Shown here piece after piece: positions 52,378-61,865 of a stretch of DNA of 64,000 nt (positions within the stretch are counted from its first letter, which is position 1; each line of letters opens with the position of its first letter). The notes below the pieces were generated by a model, which ran no database searches, was not told where the DNA came from, and saw only the letters and a program-made list of their open reading frames with translations. Source of the stretch: Alteribacillus bidgolensis. Its GTDB lineage: Bacteria; Bacillota; Bacilli; Bacillales; Marinococcaceae. Position numbers and translations under genes: made by a program. Location of the stretch: contig NZ_KZ614149.1 of assembly GCF_002886255.1 (NCBI RefSeq), positions 3,655,272 through 3,719,271 of the forward strand. The letters are read 5' to 3'.

Positions 52378-53352
52378 TTATTCAGGCTTATAATCCAGCG
52401 GTTTTAATTTTGCTTCAATTTGTTCGCGCTGCGGCTCAAGGTAAGGGGGGAGCGCTAATGATTCTCCTAGGTGATCTAGATCCTCATCTCCATCAAACCC
52501 GGGTCCGTCTGTTGCGATTTCGAATAATATTCCGTTTGGCTCCCTGAAATAAAGGGACCGGAAATAATACCGCTCGACAAAACCGGAATTAGGCAGTCCG
52601 ATATAACTAATATGCTGAATCCACTTTTCTAGTTCGTCTAAGTCCTCTACACGAAAGGCAACATGATGCACACCGCCCCGGCCTTGACGTTCAAATGGAA
52701 GATCTGGATGTTCTTCTAAATGGATTTCTGCCCCGCTTCCTCCTTCACCGGTTTCAAACACGATAATGTCTGATTGTCCTTCTTGGTCAGACGAGTACCT
52801 ATCCTTTTTCCGAAAACCCATCACGTCAGTTAATACTTTAGTAGTAGGCGCAGCATCTCTAACTGTTAACTTTATAGGACCGAGCCCGGTCACACCATGT
52901 CTTTGCGGAACAGGAGCTTTTTCCCAAGGGATGCCTCCAGGAACGCCCTCATTGTTTTCGTCTGATACGAGAATTAAGCGCTGGCCTTCAAAATCTTTAA
53001 ATGCAATTGTATCTCTGCCGCCGCGTTCTGCAACCTCGTCATGCTCTACGCCGTGTTCTTCGAATCTTTTCTTCCAATAAAGCAGGGCCTCATTGTCCTG
53101 TACTCTTAAAGAAGTAGCAGAAATACTGCTTGCTCCAGGATGATTTGGAGCGGCCATCGGTATTTCAAAAAAAGTCAGCTCTGTACCAGGATTGCCGCGT
53201 TCATCTCCGTAAAATAAGTGATAGACAGAAGTATCGTCTTGATTGACTGTTTTTTTAACGAGCCGAAGCCCCATAATTTTTGTATAAAAATCAAGATTAT
53301 TTTTTGCATTAGCTGTGATAGCTGATAAATGATGAATGCCTTTTAAATTCAT
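52378..53352 (-). CDS. mhqO: Ring-cleaving dioxygenase MhqO (glyoxalase fold)
   Basis: A 324-residue protein of two vicinal-oxygen-chelate modules. It begins LKGIHHLSAITANAKNNLDF (metal His) and later shows GVHHVAFRVEDLDELEKWI and REPNGILFEIATDGPGF (metal Glu). MhqO proteins are thought to open hydroquinone rings during quinone stress. It starts at the last base of mhqR, so they form one transcript. Confidence 0.9.
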   Translation of the reverse strand: MNLKGIHHLSAITANAKNNLDFYTKIMGLRLVKKTVNQDDTSVYHLFYGDERGNPGTELTFFEIPMAAPNHPGASSISATSLRVQDNEALLYWKKRFEEHGVEHDEVAERGGRDTIAFKDFEGQRLILVSDENNEGVPGGIPWEKAPVPQRHGVTGLGPIKLTVRDAAPTTKVLTDVMGFRKKDRYSSDQEGQSDIIVFETGEGGSGAEIHLEEHPDLPFERQGRGGVHHVAFRVEDLDELEKWIQHISYIGLPNSGFVERYYFRSLYFREPNGILFEIATDGPGFDGDEDLDHLGESLALPPYLEPQREQIEAKLKPLDYKPE

Positions 53353-53822
53353 TATAATTCCTCCACTTTTTCATTTTGCTGCTGAAGCTTTTTTAATAAG
53401 TTCAACAGTTGTTTTTGTTCTTCTTTTTCAAGCCCTTGAAATTGAGAAGCTTGAAATTGTTCTTGATGCGGAACTACTTCTTCGAATAAAGAATTACCTG
53501 CATCTGTTAAGGATATAACCTTCTTTTTCCAAACCTGCTCCCGCTGGACCCAGCCCAGTTCTTCCATGCGCCGTAGGATCTGGGTTATATTCCCTTTTGT
53601 AACAAAAAGTTTAGCTGCCAATTCATTTTGGGTTAATGGCTGATAGGTTCCAACTTGGACGAGCACATCAAATTGGGCAGCACTCAGCTCCCATCTTTTT
53701 AAATGCTTATTCGACCGGCGTATACTCTGGTTATAAAAACGAGATAAACGAAACCAGAGAAGAAGGGCCAGCCGCTCGTCGTGCTTGGATAAAGACGGGA
53801 TATTTTTAAATTGTGACATCAT
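53352..53822 (-). CDS. mhqR: MarR-family repressor MhqR
   Basis: A 156-residue MarR regulator with a winged helix from about residue 55 (LSAAQFDVLVQVGTYQPLTQ, LAAKLFVTKGNITQILRRME, VQREQVWKKKVISLTDAG). The C-terminus is rich in Gln and Lys. By analogy with Bacillus subtilis it represses mhq genes until inactivated by quinones or diamide. A perfect palindrome lies 29 bp before its start. Confidence 0.88.
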   Translation of the reverse strand: MMSQFKNIPSLSKHDERLALLLWFRLSRFYNQSIRRSNKHLKRWELSAAQFDVLVQVGTYQPLTQNELAAKLFVTKGNITQILRRMEELGWVQREQVWKKKVISLTDAGNSLFEEVVPHQEQFQASQFQGLEKEEQKQLLNLLKKLQQQNEKVEEL

Positions 53823-53850
53823 TTATCCATCCCTTTTCCAATCTATTTCC

Positions 53851-53876
53851 TTATCAGTTTATCCCTAAACTGATAA
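53851..53876 (-). promoter_or_regulatory. Palindromic operator upstream of mhqR
   Basis: TTATCAGTTTA (53851-53861) and TAAACTGATAA (53866-53876) are perfect inverted repeats of 11 bp around TCCC. The position and symmetry suit a MarR dimer site, so autoregulation by MhqR is likely but unproven. Confidence 0.6.
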
Positions 53877-54059
53877 AGATGCAAAAGATTTAATTTAAAA
53901 AAACAGGGTCATAAGACTTATAAATGCAAATCAACAGCTGAAAATATTTTTATTTTTAATAAAAAAGAAACAAGTAAAAAGCTTGTTATAAAAGGAATTT
54001 CATCACTAATTTAATAAGAGAAGTTATTAATTAATTATGCCTAATTTACAGCATAATTA

Positions 54060-54116
54060 TTGACTTTCACTTTGCTAATGACATACAGTAGTTGATGAAA
54101 ATGATATTCGTTATCA
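54060..54116 (+). promoter_or_regulatory. Siderophore operon promoter with Fur box 1
   Basis: TTGACT (54060-54065) and TACAGT (54084-54089), 18 bp apart, form a SigA-like promoter. TGATATTCGTTATCA (54102-54116) matches the Fur 7-1-7 consensus TGATAATNATTATCA with two differences and would cover the start of transcription. Confidence 0.7.
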
Positions 54117-54161
54117 ATTAACGTCAGCCTTTTAGGAGGGCGTTTTTTAAAATCGAATTAT

Positions 54162-54176
54162 TGATAATGATTATCA
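54162..54176 (+). promoter_or_regulatory. Fur box 2, perfect 7-1-7 match
   Basis: TGATAATGATTATCA is an exact 7-1-7 Fur operator, 33 bp before the first siderophore gene. Two boxes suggest tight iron repression. Confidence 0.88.
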
Positions 54177-54208
54177 CTATTGAATAAATAATGAAAAGGG
54201 GCTGCATA

Positions 54209-55747
54209 ATGGTTTTGTTAAAAACAAAAGAAACAAAAACAGAGGAAAATATAGACTCCTTTTTTATACAAACAGCTGCAAAAACAAATCAACCGTTTCA
54301 AGAAATGATGTTCAGCACAATAAGAATGCTTATGGACACGATGGATAAAACAGAAAAGCCTTATTCTGGAAAAACACCTCTACAAATAAAAGAGATGCTT
54401 GAGCAGCCTGACCTCTATTCCTATCGTGGAGAAACATGGGAAACAGTACTCGAAGATGTGAGAAGGTATGCAGTCGAACCAGCCATTAAAGTGCAGCACC
54501 CTGCGTGTATGGCTCATTTACAGTGCCCGGTTGTGAACCCTTCCATCGCAGCAGAGCTTATTTTAAGTACGTTGAATCAATCTATGGATTCCTGGGATCA
54601 GAGTCCTGCCGCCACTTATTTAGAAGATAGACTTGTGAAATGGATGATAGAGCTTGCTGGTCTTCCAGAAACAGGAGACGGTGTGTTCACAAGTGGAGGC
54701 ACACAGTCGAATTATATGGGGCTGCAGCTGGCGAGAGACACCTGGTGCCAGAGAATACTCGGCCATTCTGTTCAAGCAAATGGAATGCCGCCAGAAGCTG
54801 AACGTTTCCGGATACTTTGTTCTGAAGATGCTCATTTTACGGTGAAAAAATCGGCTGTTCAGTTAGGTCTTGGCGAACAAGCAGTCACTACAATAAAAAC
54901 AAATAATAATAAAGAAATAGACGGTCAAAGCTGCCTGAGCACTGTAAAAGAATTGAAAAAGGAGGGATTGCTTCCAATTGCCATTGTGGCAACAGCAGGT
55001 ACAACTGATTTTGGAAGTATTGATTCCTTAATGGAGATTGCTGATATAGCTGAAGCAGAGGGCATGTGGTATCACATAGATGCGGCCTATGGAGGCGGGC
55101 TTTTATTTAGTGAAAAACATAAAAAACGGTTAGCAGGAATCGAACGAGCAGATTCCGTTACGATAGATTTTCATAAAATGCTTTTTCAGCCAGTCAGCTG
55201 CGGTATCTTTCTTGTTAAAGAAGCTGGCAGCTTAACGATAAACAGCCAAAAGGCTGATTATTTAAGTCCAACAGAAGATGAGGAGTGCGGTATGCTGCAC
55301 CTTGTTGACAAATCTGTTCAAACGTCGAGAAGGTTTGATGCATTAAAACTTTGGATGACCTTGAGGCAAATAGGGATTGGAACTGTAGGGGAGTGGCTCG
55401 AAAATATTATAGAGGTGACAAACGAATTACATGCAGAAATGACACGTCATGAAGCTTTTGAAACAGTATTGAAACCATCTATCAGTACTCTTGTTTTTCG
55501 TTATATTCCCCAGAATGATATGCCGGAAATCATAGTGGACCAATTAAATCGAAGCATCAAAAATGAGTTGTTTTATGAAGGACAAGCAGTGCTTTCTAAA
55601 ACAAAATTACAAAGTAAACAGTTCTTAAAAATAACATTATTACATCCTGATACTAATTTTCACAAAGGAAAGCAAGTATTAGAAGCTATTATCCAAAAAG
55701 GCAAAACGTTAGAAGAAAAATGGAGAGGAGAAGAGATATATGGATAG
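54209..55747 (+). CDS. PLP-dependent decarboxylase, probably L-2,4-diaminobutyrate decarboxylase
   Basis: A 512-residue group II decarboxylase with the PLP Lys in TIDFHKMLFQP (about 320), the preceding HIDAAYGGG and SGGTQSNYMGLQLARD. In siderophore operons of the rhizobactin/schizokinen type this enzyme (RhbB-like) gives 1,3-diaminopropane. Glutamate or tyrosine decarboxylase identity cannot be excluded by sequence alone, but the neighbours point to diaminobutyrate. The ATG at 54209 has AAGGGG 8 nt upstream. It overlaps the next gene by 8 bp. Confidence 0.85.
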   Translation: MVLLKTKETKTEENIDSFFIQTAAKTNQPFQEMMFSTIRMLMDTMDKTEKPYSGKTPLQIKEMLEQPDLYSYRGETWETVLEDVRRYAVEPAIKVQHPACMAHLQCPVVNPSIAAELILSTLNQSMDSWDQSPAATYLEDRLVKWMIELAGLPETGDGVFTSGGTQSNYMGLQLARDTWCQRILGHSVQANGMPPEAERFRILCSEDAHFTVKKSAVQLGLGEQAVTTIKTNNNKEIDGQSCLSTVKELKKEGLLPIAIVATAGTTDFGSIDSLMEIADIAEAEGMWYHIDAAYGGGLLFSEKHKKRLAGIERADSVTIDFHKMLFQPVSCGIFLVKEAGSLTINSQKADYLSPTEDEECGMLHLVDKSVQTSRRFDALKLWMTLRQIGIGTVGEWLENIIEVTNELHAEMTRHEAFETVLKPSISTLVFRYIPQNDMPEIIVDQLNRSIKNELFYEGQAVLSKTKLQSKQFLKITLLHPDTNFHKGKQVLEAIIQKGKTLEEKWRGEEIYG

Positions 55748-57497
55748 TGGAAAGGCAGCAGAGCAAAAATCTATCGAATGCTTTTTAAATTGCTATGTTA
55801 GAGAAACTGGCGAAGGAAAAATGGAAGACGGAATATTACATCTGCCGCTTAAGGAACAAGGAGCAGAAATAAAAGCAAAGCTGCATTATACATCTCTAAC
55901 AGGCCGGCATCTCTACTCTTTCCCATTGTTTTACCGCATGAGAAATCAACCGGACTGGATAGAAGCAGACCTTGTCACACTGGTCAGCTTGTTATCGAAA
56001 GAGCTGTCTCTCACATATAAAGGGCAGTCTATTCACATGCAGGAAATGATGAGGAGAGTGCTGTTTAGTACTGAAAATATGACATTGTTTTTGGAAAAAA
56101 GACAAGAAGAAAGCAGTCAGCTTTATGATCCTTTCAGAAGCTTTCTTGAATCTGAACAATCATTACTTTACGGGCACTTACTTCATCCAACACCGAAAAG
56201 CCGGCAGGGAATGAATGAAAAAGAAACAAATCAATATTCACCGGAAACACAGGGACAATTTCATTTACGTTATTTTTTAATTCATGAATCCATAGCTGAA
56301 CTAGGAGGAGAAGAGGCAGAACAAGCTGTTTTATCTCTGTTAACAGAAGAAGAAAAGCAAGCAGCTGGCAGAAAATCTGGTTTTCAGCTTTTCCCAGTCC
56401 ATCCCCTCCAGGCAGAGCAGCTGCTGGAAACCTCTCCCATCCAAGAATTAATGCAAGAGGAGCTGCTTTTTGATCTTGGAATTATGGGCCAAAAGGTTTC
56501 AGCGACTTCTTCGATTCGAACGGTCTATAATGAAAACTTGGATTATATGTTTAAGTTTTCTATACCGGTTAAAGTAACAAATTCCTTACGTGTAAATAAG
56601 AAAATTGAGTTAGAGAGAGGGCTGACCGTAAATAAAATTCTTGATAGTAAGATAGGCAAGCAGTTAAATGAATTTTTCCCTGGCTTTTTTGTAACGCGTG
56701 ATCCTGCCTACTTAGCATTAAAAGGGGAAAAAGAGAGTGGGTTAGAGGTTGTTATTCGGGAAAATCCTTTCAAAAAAGAAAAAGCTGCAGAAACCACATT
56801 AATAGCAGGACTATGTCAAGACGCTTTACCAGGTGAAAAACCACATATACAAAGAATCATGGAAGAACTCGCAGAACAAGAAAATAGAAATGTGGAAGAA
56901 GTCAGCATCGATTGGTTTAAGAAATATTTAAATATATCTCTGCAGCCTTTATTGTGGCTTTACTTAACGCATGGTATTGCATTGGAAGCACATCAGCAAA
57001 ATTCCGTTTTAAAAATGAACAAAGGCTATCCAGAATCTTTTTATTACAGAGATAACCAGGGTTATTATTTTGCGTCATCCAAACAGGACTATTTGCAGCA
57101 GTTTGTACCAAACTTGAAGGAAAAAAGCGACACAGTCTGCGAGGATAGTCTTGTCGATGAGCGGCTGCGTTATTATTTCTTTTTTAACCATATTTTTGGT
57201 TTGATTAATGCATTTGGCTGCAGCGGATTAGTACAGGAAGAAAAGCTATTGCAGATGGTCAAAGAAGAATTGAAAAACTTTATTCCAGTCTCATCTCACT
57301 CAAAATCAAATATATTAAACACATTACTTGATCAAGAAGCGCTTCCATGCAAAGCGAATTTGCTGACACGCTTCCATGATATGGATGAATTGGTCGGTAC
57401 ATTAGAGACACAATCTGTGTACACTGAAGTGAAAAATCCGCTCGTTCATAAGGAGGTTAGAGCTGTTGATTACTCACATGAAACAAACGTCGTATAA
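55740..57497 (+). CDS. iucA: NIS siderophore synthetase (IucA/IucC family), first copy
   Basis: A 585-residue ATP-dependent synthetase. Recognisable parts are FPVHPLQAEQLLE, ATSSIRTVYNENLDYMFKFS (ATP-binding), KVTNSLRVNKKIELERG and the C-terminal FhuF-like iron transporter domain. It joins citrate to the amine of the hydroxamate precursor. It overlaps both the decarboxylase and acetyltransferase genes, as in a tight operon. Confidence 0.93.
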   Translation: MDSGKAAEQKSIECFLNCYVRETGEGKMEDGILHLPLKEQGAEIKAKLHYTSLTGRHLYSFPLFYRMRNQPDWIEADLVTLVSLLSKELSLTYKGQSIHMQEMMRRVLFSTENMTLFLEKRQEESSQLYDPFRSFLESEQSLLYGHLLHPTPKSRQGMNEKETNQYSPETQGQFHLRYFLIHESIAELGGEEAEQAVLSLLTEEEKQAAGRKSGFQLFPVHPLQAEQLLETSPIQELMQEELLFDLGIMGQKVSATSSIRTVYNENLDYMFKFSIPVKVTNSLRVNKKIELERGLTVNKILDSKIGKQLNEFFPGFFVTRDPAYLALKGEKESGLEVVIRENPFKKEKAAETTLIAGLCQDALPGEKPHIQRIMEELAEQENRNVEEVSIDWFKKYLNISLQPLLWLYLTHGIALEAHQQNSVLKMNKGYPESFYYRDNQGYYFASSKQDYLQQFVPNLKEKSDTVCEDSLVDERLRYYFFFNHIFGLINAFGCSGLVQEEKLLQMVKEELKNFIPVSSHSKSNILNTLLDQEALPCKANLLTRFHDMDELVGTLETQSVYTEVKNPLVHKEVRAVDYSHETNVV

Positions 57498-58041
57498 AAA
57501 TGAGCTGGCGGATGGACAATCTGTTGAGTTTCGGCCGTTTCAGCGAAGAGAAGACGAAGAACGTCTATTTCAATGGATGCATAAAGAGCATGTTATCCCT
57601 TATTGGCAGCTGAATCTCACAAGAGAAGCTTTTCGCTCTCACATTGACAAGGCGGTAAGAGATACTCATCAGCAATTGTGGATCGGATTGGTAAACGGCA
57701 TCCCTATGAGTTATTGGGAGACGTACGACGTAAAAGATGATGTAGTAGGCCGCCATTATAAATATCAGCTTGACGATCAAGGAGTTCATTTATTATTTGG
57801 ACCAGAGTCATTTTTAGGAAAAGGACTGGCTGCCCCGCTGGTTAAAGAAATGCTTTCACTTATCTATGACCACTCGAAGGCAGTAAAAATTGTAGCAGAG
57901 CCTGACATTAGAAACCACAAAATGATTCATGTTTTTCAAAAGTGTGGTTTTCAGCCAGTTAAACCTATAAATCTGCCTGATAAAATCGGCCTTTTGATGG
58001 TTCATTACAGAGAAAAAGGAGGGGAAATGCTTGAGCGCTGA
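57466..58041 (+). CDS. iucB: N-hydroxy-diamine acetyltransferase (IucB/RhbD-like)
   Basis: A 191-residue GNAT protein of the siderophore branch: FRPFQRREDEERLFQWMHKE, IPYWQLNLTREAFRSHI, YWETYDVKDDVVGRHY and GPESFLGKGLAAPLVKEM. It acetylates the N-hydroxylated diamine. A TTG at 57466 with AGGAGG 9 nt upstream is the likely start. It overlaps the preceding gene by 32 bp and the next by 11 bp. Confidence 0.9.
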   Translation: MITHMKQTSYKNELADGQSVEFRPFQRREDEERLFQWMHKEHVIPYWQLNLTREAFRSHIDKAVRDTHQQLWIGLVNGIPMSYWETYDVKDDVVGRHYKYQLDDQGVHLLFGPESFLGKGLAAPLVKEMLSLIYDHSKAVKIVAEPDIRNHKMIHVFQKCGFQPVKPINLPDKIGLLMVHYREKGGEMLER

Positions 58042-59329
58042 GCAACCAGAGTTACTCGATGTAATAGGGGTAGGCATTGGTCCGTTTAATTTAGGGATGG
58101 CTGCCCTTTTAGATAAGATGCCGAATACGAAAGCTATGTTTTTTGACCAAAAGCCGGAATTTAATTGGCATCCGGGAATGTTAATGGAAGGCACCACGCT
58201 TCAAGTTCCATTTATGGCTGACTTAGTAACGATGGCAGATCCTAAAAGTCCGTACAGCTTTTTAGAGTATTTAAATCAACACAACCGGCTTTATTCCTTT
58301 TATTTTTATGAAAGGTTCCATATTCCACGCCGGGAGTATAACCATTATTGCCAATGGGTGGCCAAGCAGCTCCCGTATTGCCAATTTAACAGCAGGGTAG
58401 AGCGAATAGAAGGAGAGCCGGGAAGTTGGGCGGTTTATGTGCGTAGTGTCGATAGCGGATCCTTAGAAAAATATAATGCGAAAAATCTCGTTATGGGAGT
58501 GGGCACAGTACCTGTTGTTCCAAACATAGAAGGGTTGGAACCTTCTGAAAATATATTTCACACAGCAGAATTTATGAGTAAAAAAGAAGTTTGGAAAAAT
58601 GCACCTGTTGTCACGGTTATCGGTTCTGGACAAAGCGCAGGCGAAGTATTTTATGAGCTCTTAAGCAGCAAGTCATCCTCTCAGCAAATAAATTGGGTGA
58701 CGCGTTCACGGGGATTTTTTCCAATGGAATATTCCAAGCTTGGTTTAGAGCACTTCTCCCCTGATTATAGCAATTACTTTCATTCATTGCCGCAGGATAA
58801 AAAAGATAATCTGCTTCCTAAACAGGATCTCCTATATAAAGGAATGAGCACCGATACGATTGCTGCTATTTATGATCTTATGTATGAACGATCCATTGGA
58901 GGAGAAAAGCTCAACTTACTGTTAAAACCGTTAAGTGAGCTAGAGAGAGGAACAATAAAGGGAGATCGTTATACGCTTACTTTCCGCCAATGGGAGAAGA
59001 ACAAATCATTTGATCTTGATACCGATGCAGTCATTATGGGAACAGGCTATAAGCCAACTGTTCCGCAATGTTTAGAAGGAGCCGGCCCCTTAATTGAATG
59101 GGATGAAAAAGGGAGATTTAAAGTGAAGAAACATTATGAAGTGTCTTTAAAGCCGACAGCTGCTGGCGGTGGACGGCTTTTTGTTCAAAACGGAGAAGTT
59201 CATACCCATGGACCTGGTGCTCCAGACCTTGGATTAGGGGCCCATCGTAATGCGGTAATTATTAATGAAATCACAGGTGAAAATATTTATCCCGTACAGG
59301 AAACCAATGTATTTCAGCAGTTCGGATAA
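58031..59329 (+). CDS. iucD: Siderophore N-monooxygenase (IucD/RhbE-like)
   Basis: A 432-residue flavin N-monooxygenase. The FAD motif GVGIGPFNLGMAALL is at the N-terminus, the NADPH motif VIGSGQSAGEVFYELL in the middle and MGTGYKPTVP near the end. It hydroxylates the diamine before acetylation. TTG start after GGAGGGG. Confidence 0.93.
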   Translation: MSAEQPELLDVIGVGIGPFNLGMAALLDKMPNTKAMFFDQKPEFNWHPGMLMEGTTLQVPFMADLVTMADPKSPYSFLEYLNQHNRLYSFYFYERFHIPRREYNHYCQWVAKQLPYCQFNSRVERIEGEPGSWAVYVRSVDSGSLEKYNAKNLVMGVGTVPVVPNIEGLEPSENIFHTAEFMSKKEVWKNAPVVTVIGSGQSAGEVFYELLSSKSSSQQINWVTRSRGFFPMEYSKLGLEHFSPDYSNYFHSLPQDKKDNLLPKQDLLYKGMSTDTIAAIYDLMYERSIGGEKLNLLLKPLSELERGTIKGDRYTLTFRQWEKNKSFDLDTDAVIMGTGYKPTVPQCLEGAGPLIEWDEKGRFKVKKHYEVSLKPTAAGGGRLFVQNGEVHTHGPGAPDLGLGAHRNAVIINEITGENIYPVQETNVFQQFG

Positions 59330-59353
59330 TTACATAAGAAGGGATGAAAAAAA

Positions 59354-61159
59354 ATGAAGTATGCCGAAGAATTATCACAAACATTAACACCTGAAATGTG
59401 GGAAAAAGCTAACCGTTTACTTACTGCTAAAATGCTGCAGGAGTTTATGTATGAAGATATGATAGAGCCTGAACCTGCAGCTGTAGAAGGAGATTATACG
59501 GTTTACAGCTTAGAGCTCGATGAGGGTATTGTTTACACTTTTCATGCAAAGAAGCGTTTGTTTGACAGTTATTCTGTGAATGCTGAATCAGTAATGAAAC
59601 AAGAAAACGGCAGACAAGCTCCATTGAATGCCAAAAGCTTTCTTCTCGAACTTCAATCTCTATTAAACATGGAAAGTACCACTGTCGGCCATTTAATAAA
59701 AGAATACGAGCAGACCTTATTAGCGGATTGTCATTTAATGAAGAAAGATACAACGGCCGAAGAATTAACTCATCTGGATTATGCTGAACTTGAAGGCGAA
59801 ATGTCCGGACATCCTTGGATTACTTATAACAAAGGCAGATTAGGGTTTAACTATGAAGATTATCTTCGTTATGCACCAGAGAAGAAGCAAGCAGTTACTC
59901 TTTATTGGATCGCTGTCCATGAGGATATAGCAGAAGGTCACCATCTTCAAACTATTGATTTTTCTTTCTTAAAAGAAGAAATGGGCTCTTCGCTGTGGAA
60001 GAGAGCAAATGATAAGTTAAAACAGGAAGCTCGGGAAGGGCAGGAACAATTCTATTACCTTCCTGTTCATCCCTGGCAGTGGGAAAATGTTATTATACAG
60101 CGGTTTGCTGAAGAATTGGCTCAAAAGAAAATTATTCCGCTAGGGGAAGGAAATGACCAGTATCTGCCGCAGCAGTCCATCCGTACGTTTGTAAATCAAA
60201 CGCATCGATCCAAATATCATGTGAAGCTGCCAATGAGTATATTAAACACCCTGGTTTACAGGGGACTTCCTGGAGAACGTACAGTAATAGCCCCTCGGGT
60301 TACAAGCTTTATTAAAGGTATATGGGAAAACGATGAATATTTAAAAGACACATGTAAGCTGGATTTGCTTGGAGAAGAAGCGAGTGTTCACGTGTATCAT
60401 CCGGCCTATGACAACGTAGTAGGCGTGCCTTATCAGTATAAAGAAATGCTCGGTGCTATTTGGCGGGAAAGTGTTTACAATGTACTTGAAGTGAATGAAA
60501 AGCCTGTGACGCTTGCAGCACTTTTGCATGAAGACTGGAATGGCGACACATTAGTTGAACACTGGATAAAACAATCCGGTCTCACCGCAAATGAATGGAT
60601 AAAACAGTTAAACGCCGCGATTTTACCGCCGCTGCTTCATTATTTATATCAGTACGGCACTGTGTTTTCCCCACATGGTCAAAATACCATTATTGTACTT
60701 GAAAACGGGAAACCAAAACGATTAATCATGAAAGACTTTGTGGATGATGTAAATATTAGTGATCAGCCTCTGCAGGAACTTCAGCAATTAGAACCAGAGT
60801 TAAAAGAAGTACTGAGAAGTGAGCCGCCAGAAGGTCTTACTCAATTTATTTTTACTGGCTTATTTATTTGTCATTATCGTTATCTAGCTGATTTATTAGA
60901 TAGAAAAGGTTTGCTAAATGAGAATGAATTTTGGAAAGCAGTACGACAGCAAATTATTAATTATCAACACCAATTCCCTCATCTTCAAAAACGTTTTGAC
61001 ATCTTTGATCTTTTTAAGCCGAGAATGACAAAGCTGTGCTTAAATCGTAATCGAATGATGGCTGAAGGATACAGCGATAGTGATGACAGGCCGCACGCGT
61101 CTGAGTATGGATTAGTCCCTAATGCTTTGGCAGAGAGCCGCTCAGAAAATCCAGTATAA
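59354..61159 (+). CDS. iucC: NIS siderophore synthetase (IucA/IucC family), second copy
   Basis: A 601-residue synthetase that completes the citrate-dihydroxamate siderophore. Typical segments are LEGEMSGHPWITYNKGRLGF, YLPVHPWQWENVI, LPQQSIRTFVNQTHRSKYHV, KLPMSILNTLVYRG and SPHGQNTIIVLENG. The gene set (decarboxylase, two synthetases, acetyltransferase, monooxygenase) predicts schizokinen or a close relative. No transporter or receptor gene follows. Confidence 0.93.
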   Translation: MKYAEELSQTLTPEMWEKANRLLTAKMLQEFMYEDMIEPEPAAVEGDYTVYSLELDEGIVYTFHAKKRLFDSYSVNAESVMKQENGRQAPLNAKSFLLELQSLLNMESTTVGHLIKEYEQTLLADCHLMKKDTTAEELTHLDYAELEGEMSGHPWITYNKGRLGFNYEDYLRYAPEKKQAVTLYWIAVHEDIAEGHHLQTIDFSFLKEEMGSSLWKRANDKLKQEAREGQEQFYYLPVHPWQWENVIIQRFAEELAQKKIIPLGEGNDQYLPQQSIRTFVNQTHRSKYHVKLPMSILNTLVYRGLPGERTVIAPRVTSFIKGIWENDEYLKDTCKLDLLGEEASVHVYHPAYDNVVGVPYQYKEMLGAIWRESVYNVLEVNEKPVTLAALLHEDWNGDTLVEHWIKQSGLTANEWIKQLNAAILPPLLHYLYQYGTVFSPHGQNTIIVLENGKPKRLIMKDFVDDVNISDQPLQELQQLEPELKEVLRSEPPEGLTQFIFTGLFICHYRYLADLLDRKGLLNENEFWKAVRQQIINYQHQFPHLQKRFDIFDLFKPRMTKLCLNRNRMMAEGYSDSDDRPHASEYGLVPNALAESRSENPV

Positions 61160-61232
61160 AAATAAAATAGAGCTGCTTATTACTCTGAATAAACATGAAA
61201 AATACAGAAAGAAGCTGTTTCAAAAAGGTTTT

Positions 61233-61426
61233 TTTCAGCTGAAATACACTTCGCTTTCACCCTCAGGGTACAAGTGCGAACATCTACTCAAACTCTCTTT
61301 GATTGTTCTCGTAGTGTCTTCTTTGCCGCGGGCAACGCTTCAGCTTCCTCGTGAGCAAAGACCGCTCACTGCGAGATCTTCAGCTGCTGCTTTTCCGGAG
61401 GGAGTCTACGTGTATTTCAGCTGAAA
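61233..61426 (+). mobile_element. MITE-like element with 17-bp terminal inverted repeats
   Basis: TTTCAGCTGAAATACAC (61233-61249) and its complement GTGTATTTCAGCTGAAA (61410-61426) bound a 194-bp non-coding insert rich in short hairpins. The ends are exact inverted repeats and themselves palindromic at CAGCTG. No transposase is coded. It lies 73 bp after the siderophore operon and may end its transcript. Confidence 0.75.
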
Positions 61427-61427
61427 T

Positions 61428-61865
61428 TAATTAAAAAATTTAGCCGACTCAACTTGAACATGTACCTGTTAAGTAGGCACTAATAAAACACTGTCAATCA
61501 AATTCTGAGTAGTAAGGACAAATTCATGTGCTAAAATGCCCCATTTCTTAGTTAAGGCGTTCAAGACGACGATCGGGTCATGCCCTGTTAGCTACACGCT
61601 TGATGTAAGAAGGATTTGTGAATTGGAATCCCTAGACACTGTGCAGCAGGGTCCCTTTTCCAAATCCTTTTTCTTTTAATTGGGCTAACACGTTATAGAC
61701 GAGAGACATCCCATTCATTTTCAGACACACAAAAAACCCCTAAAGTTAGTCGATGGAAACTGTCGTAATTATAGAATACAGGCAGTTTCTTTTTCGTGTC
61801 TACTTTATGGGTATAATATCAACTTATGAGACAGCTCCTCTTTTTTTTCATGGCCTGTTATGCCG
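61428..61865. other. Decayed sequence with short in-frame scraps
   Basis: On the minus strand two open scraps read MNGMSLVYNVLAQLKEKG (around 61640-61720) and GHDPIVVLNALTKKWGILAH (around 61520-61585), in different frames and broken by stops. They may be remnants of a mobile-element protein but were not identified. AAACTG and CAGTTT near 61757-61788 form a weak hairpin. Confidence 0.4.

Noticed and set aside
54191..54208. Upstream ATG as start of the decarboxylase
   Set aside because: The AAGGGG ribosome site lies inside this extension and points to the ATG at 54209.
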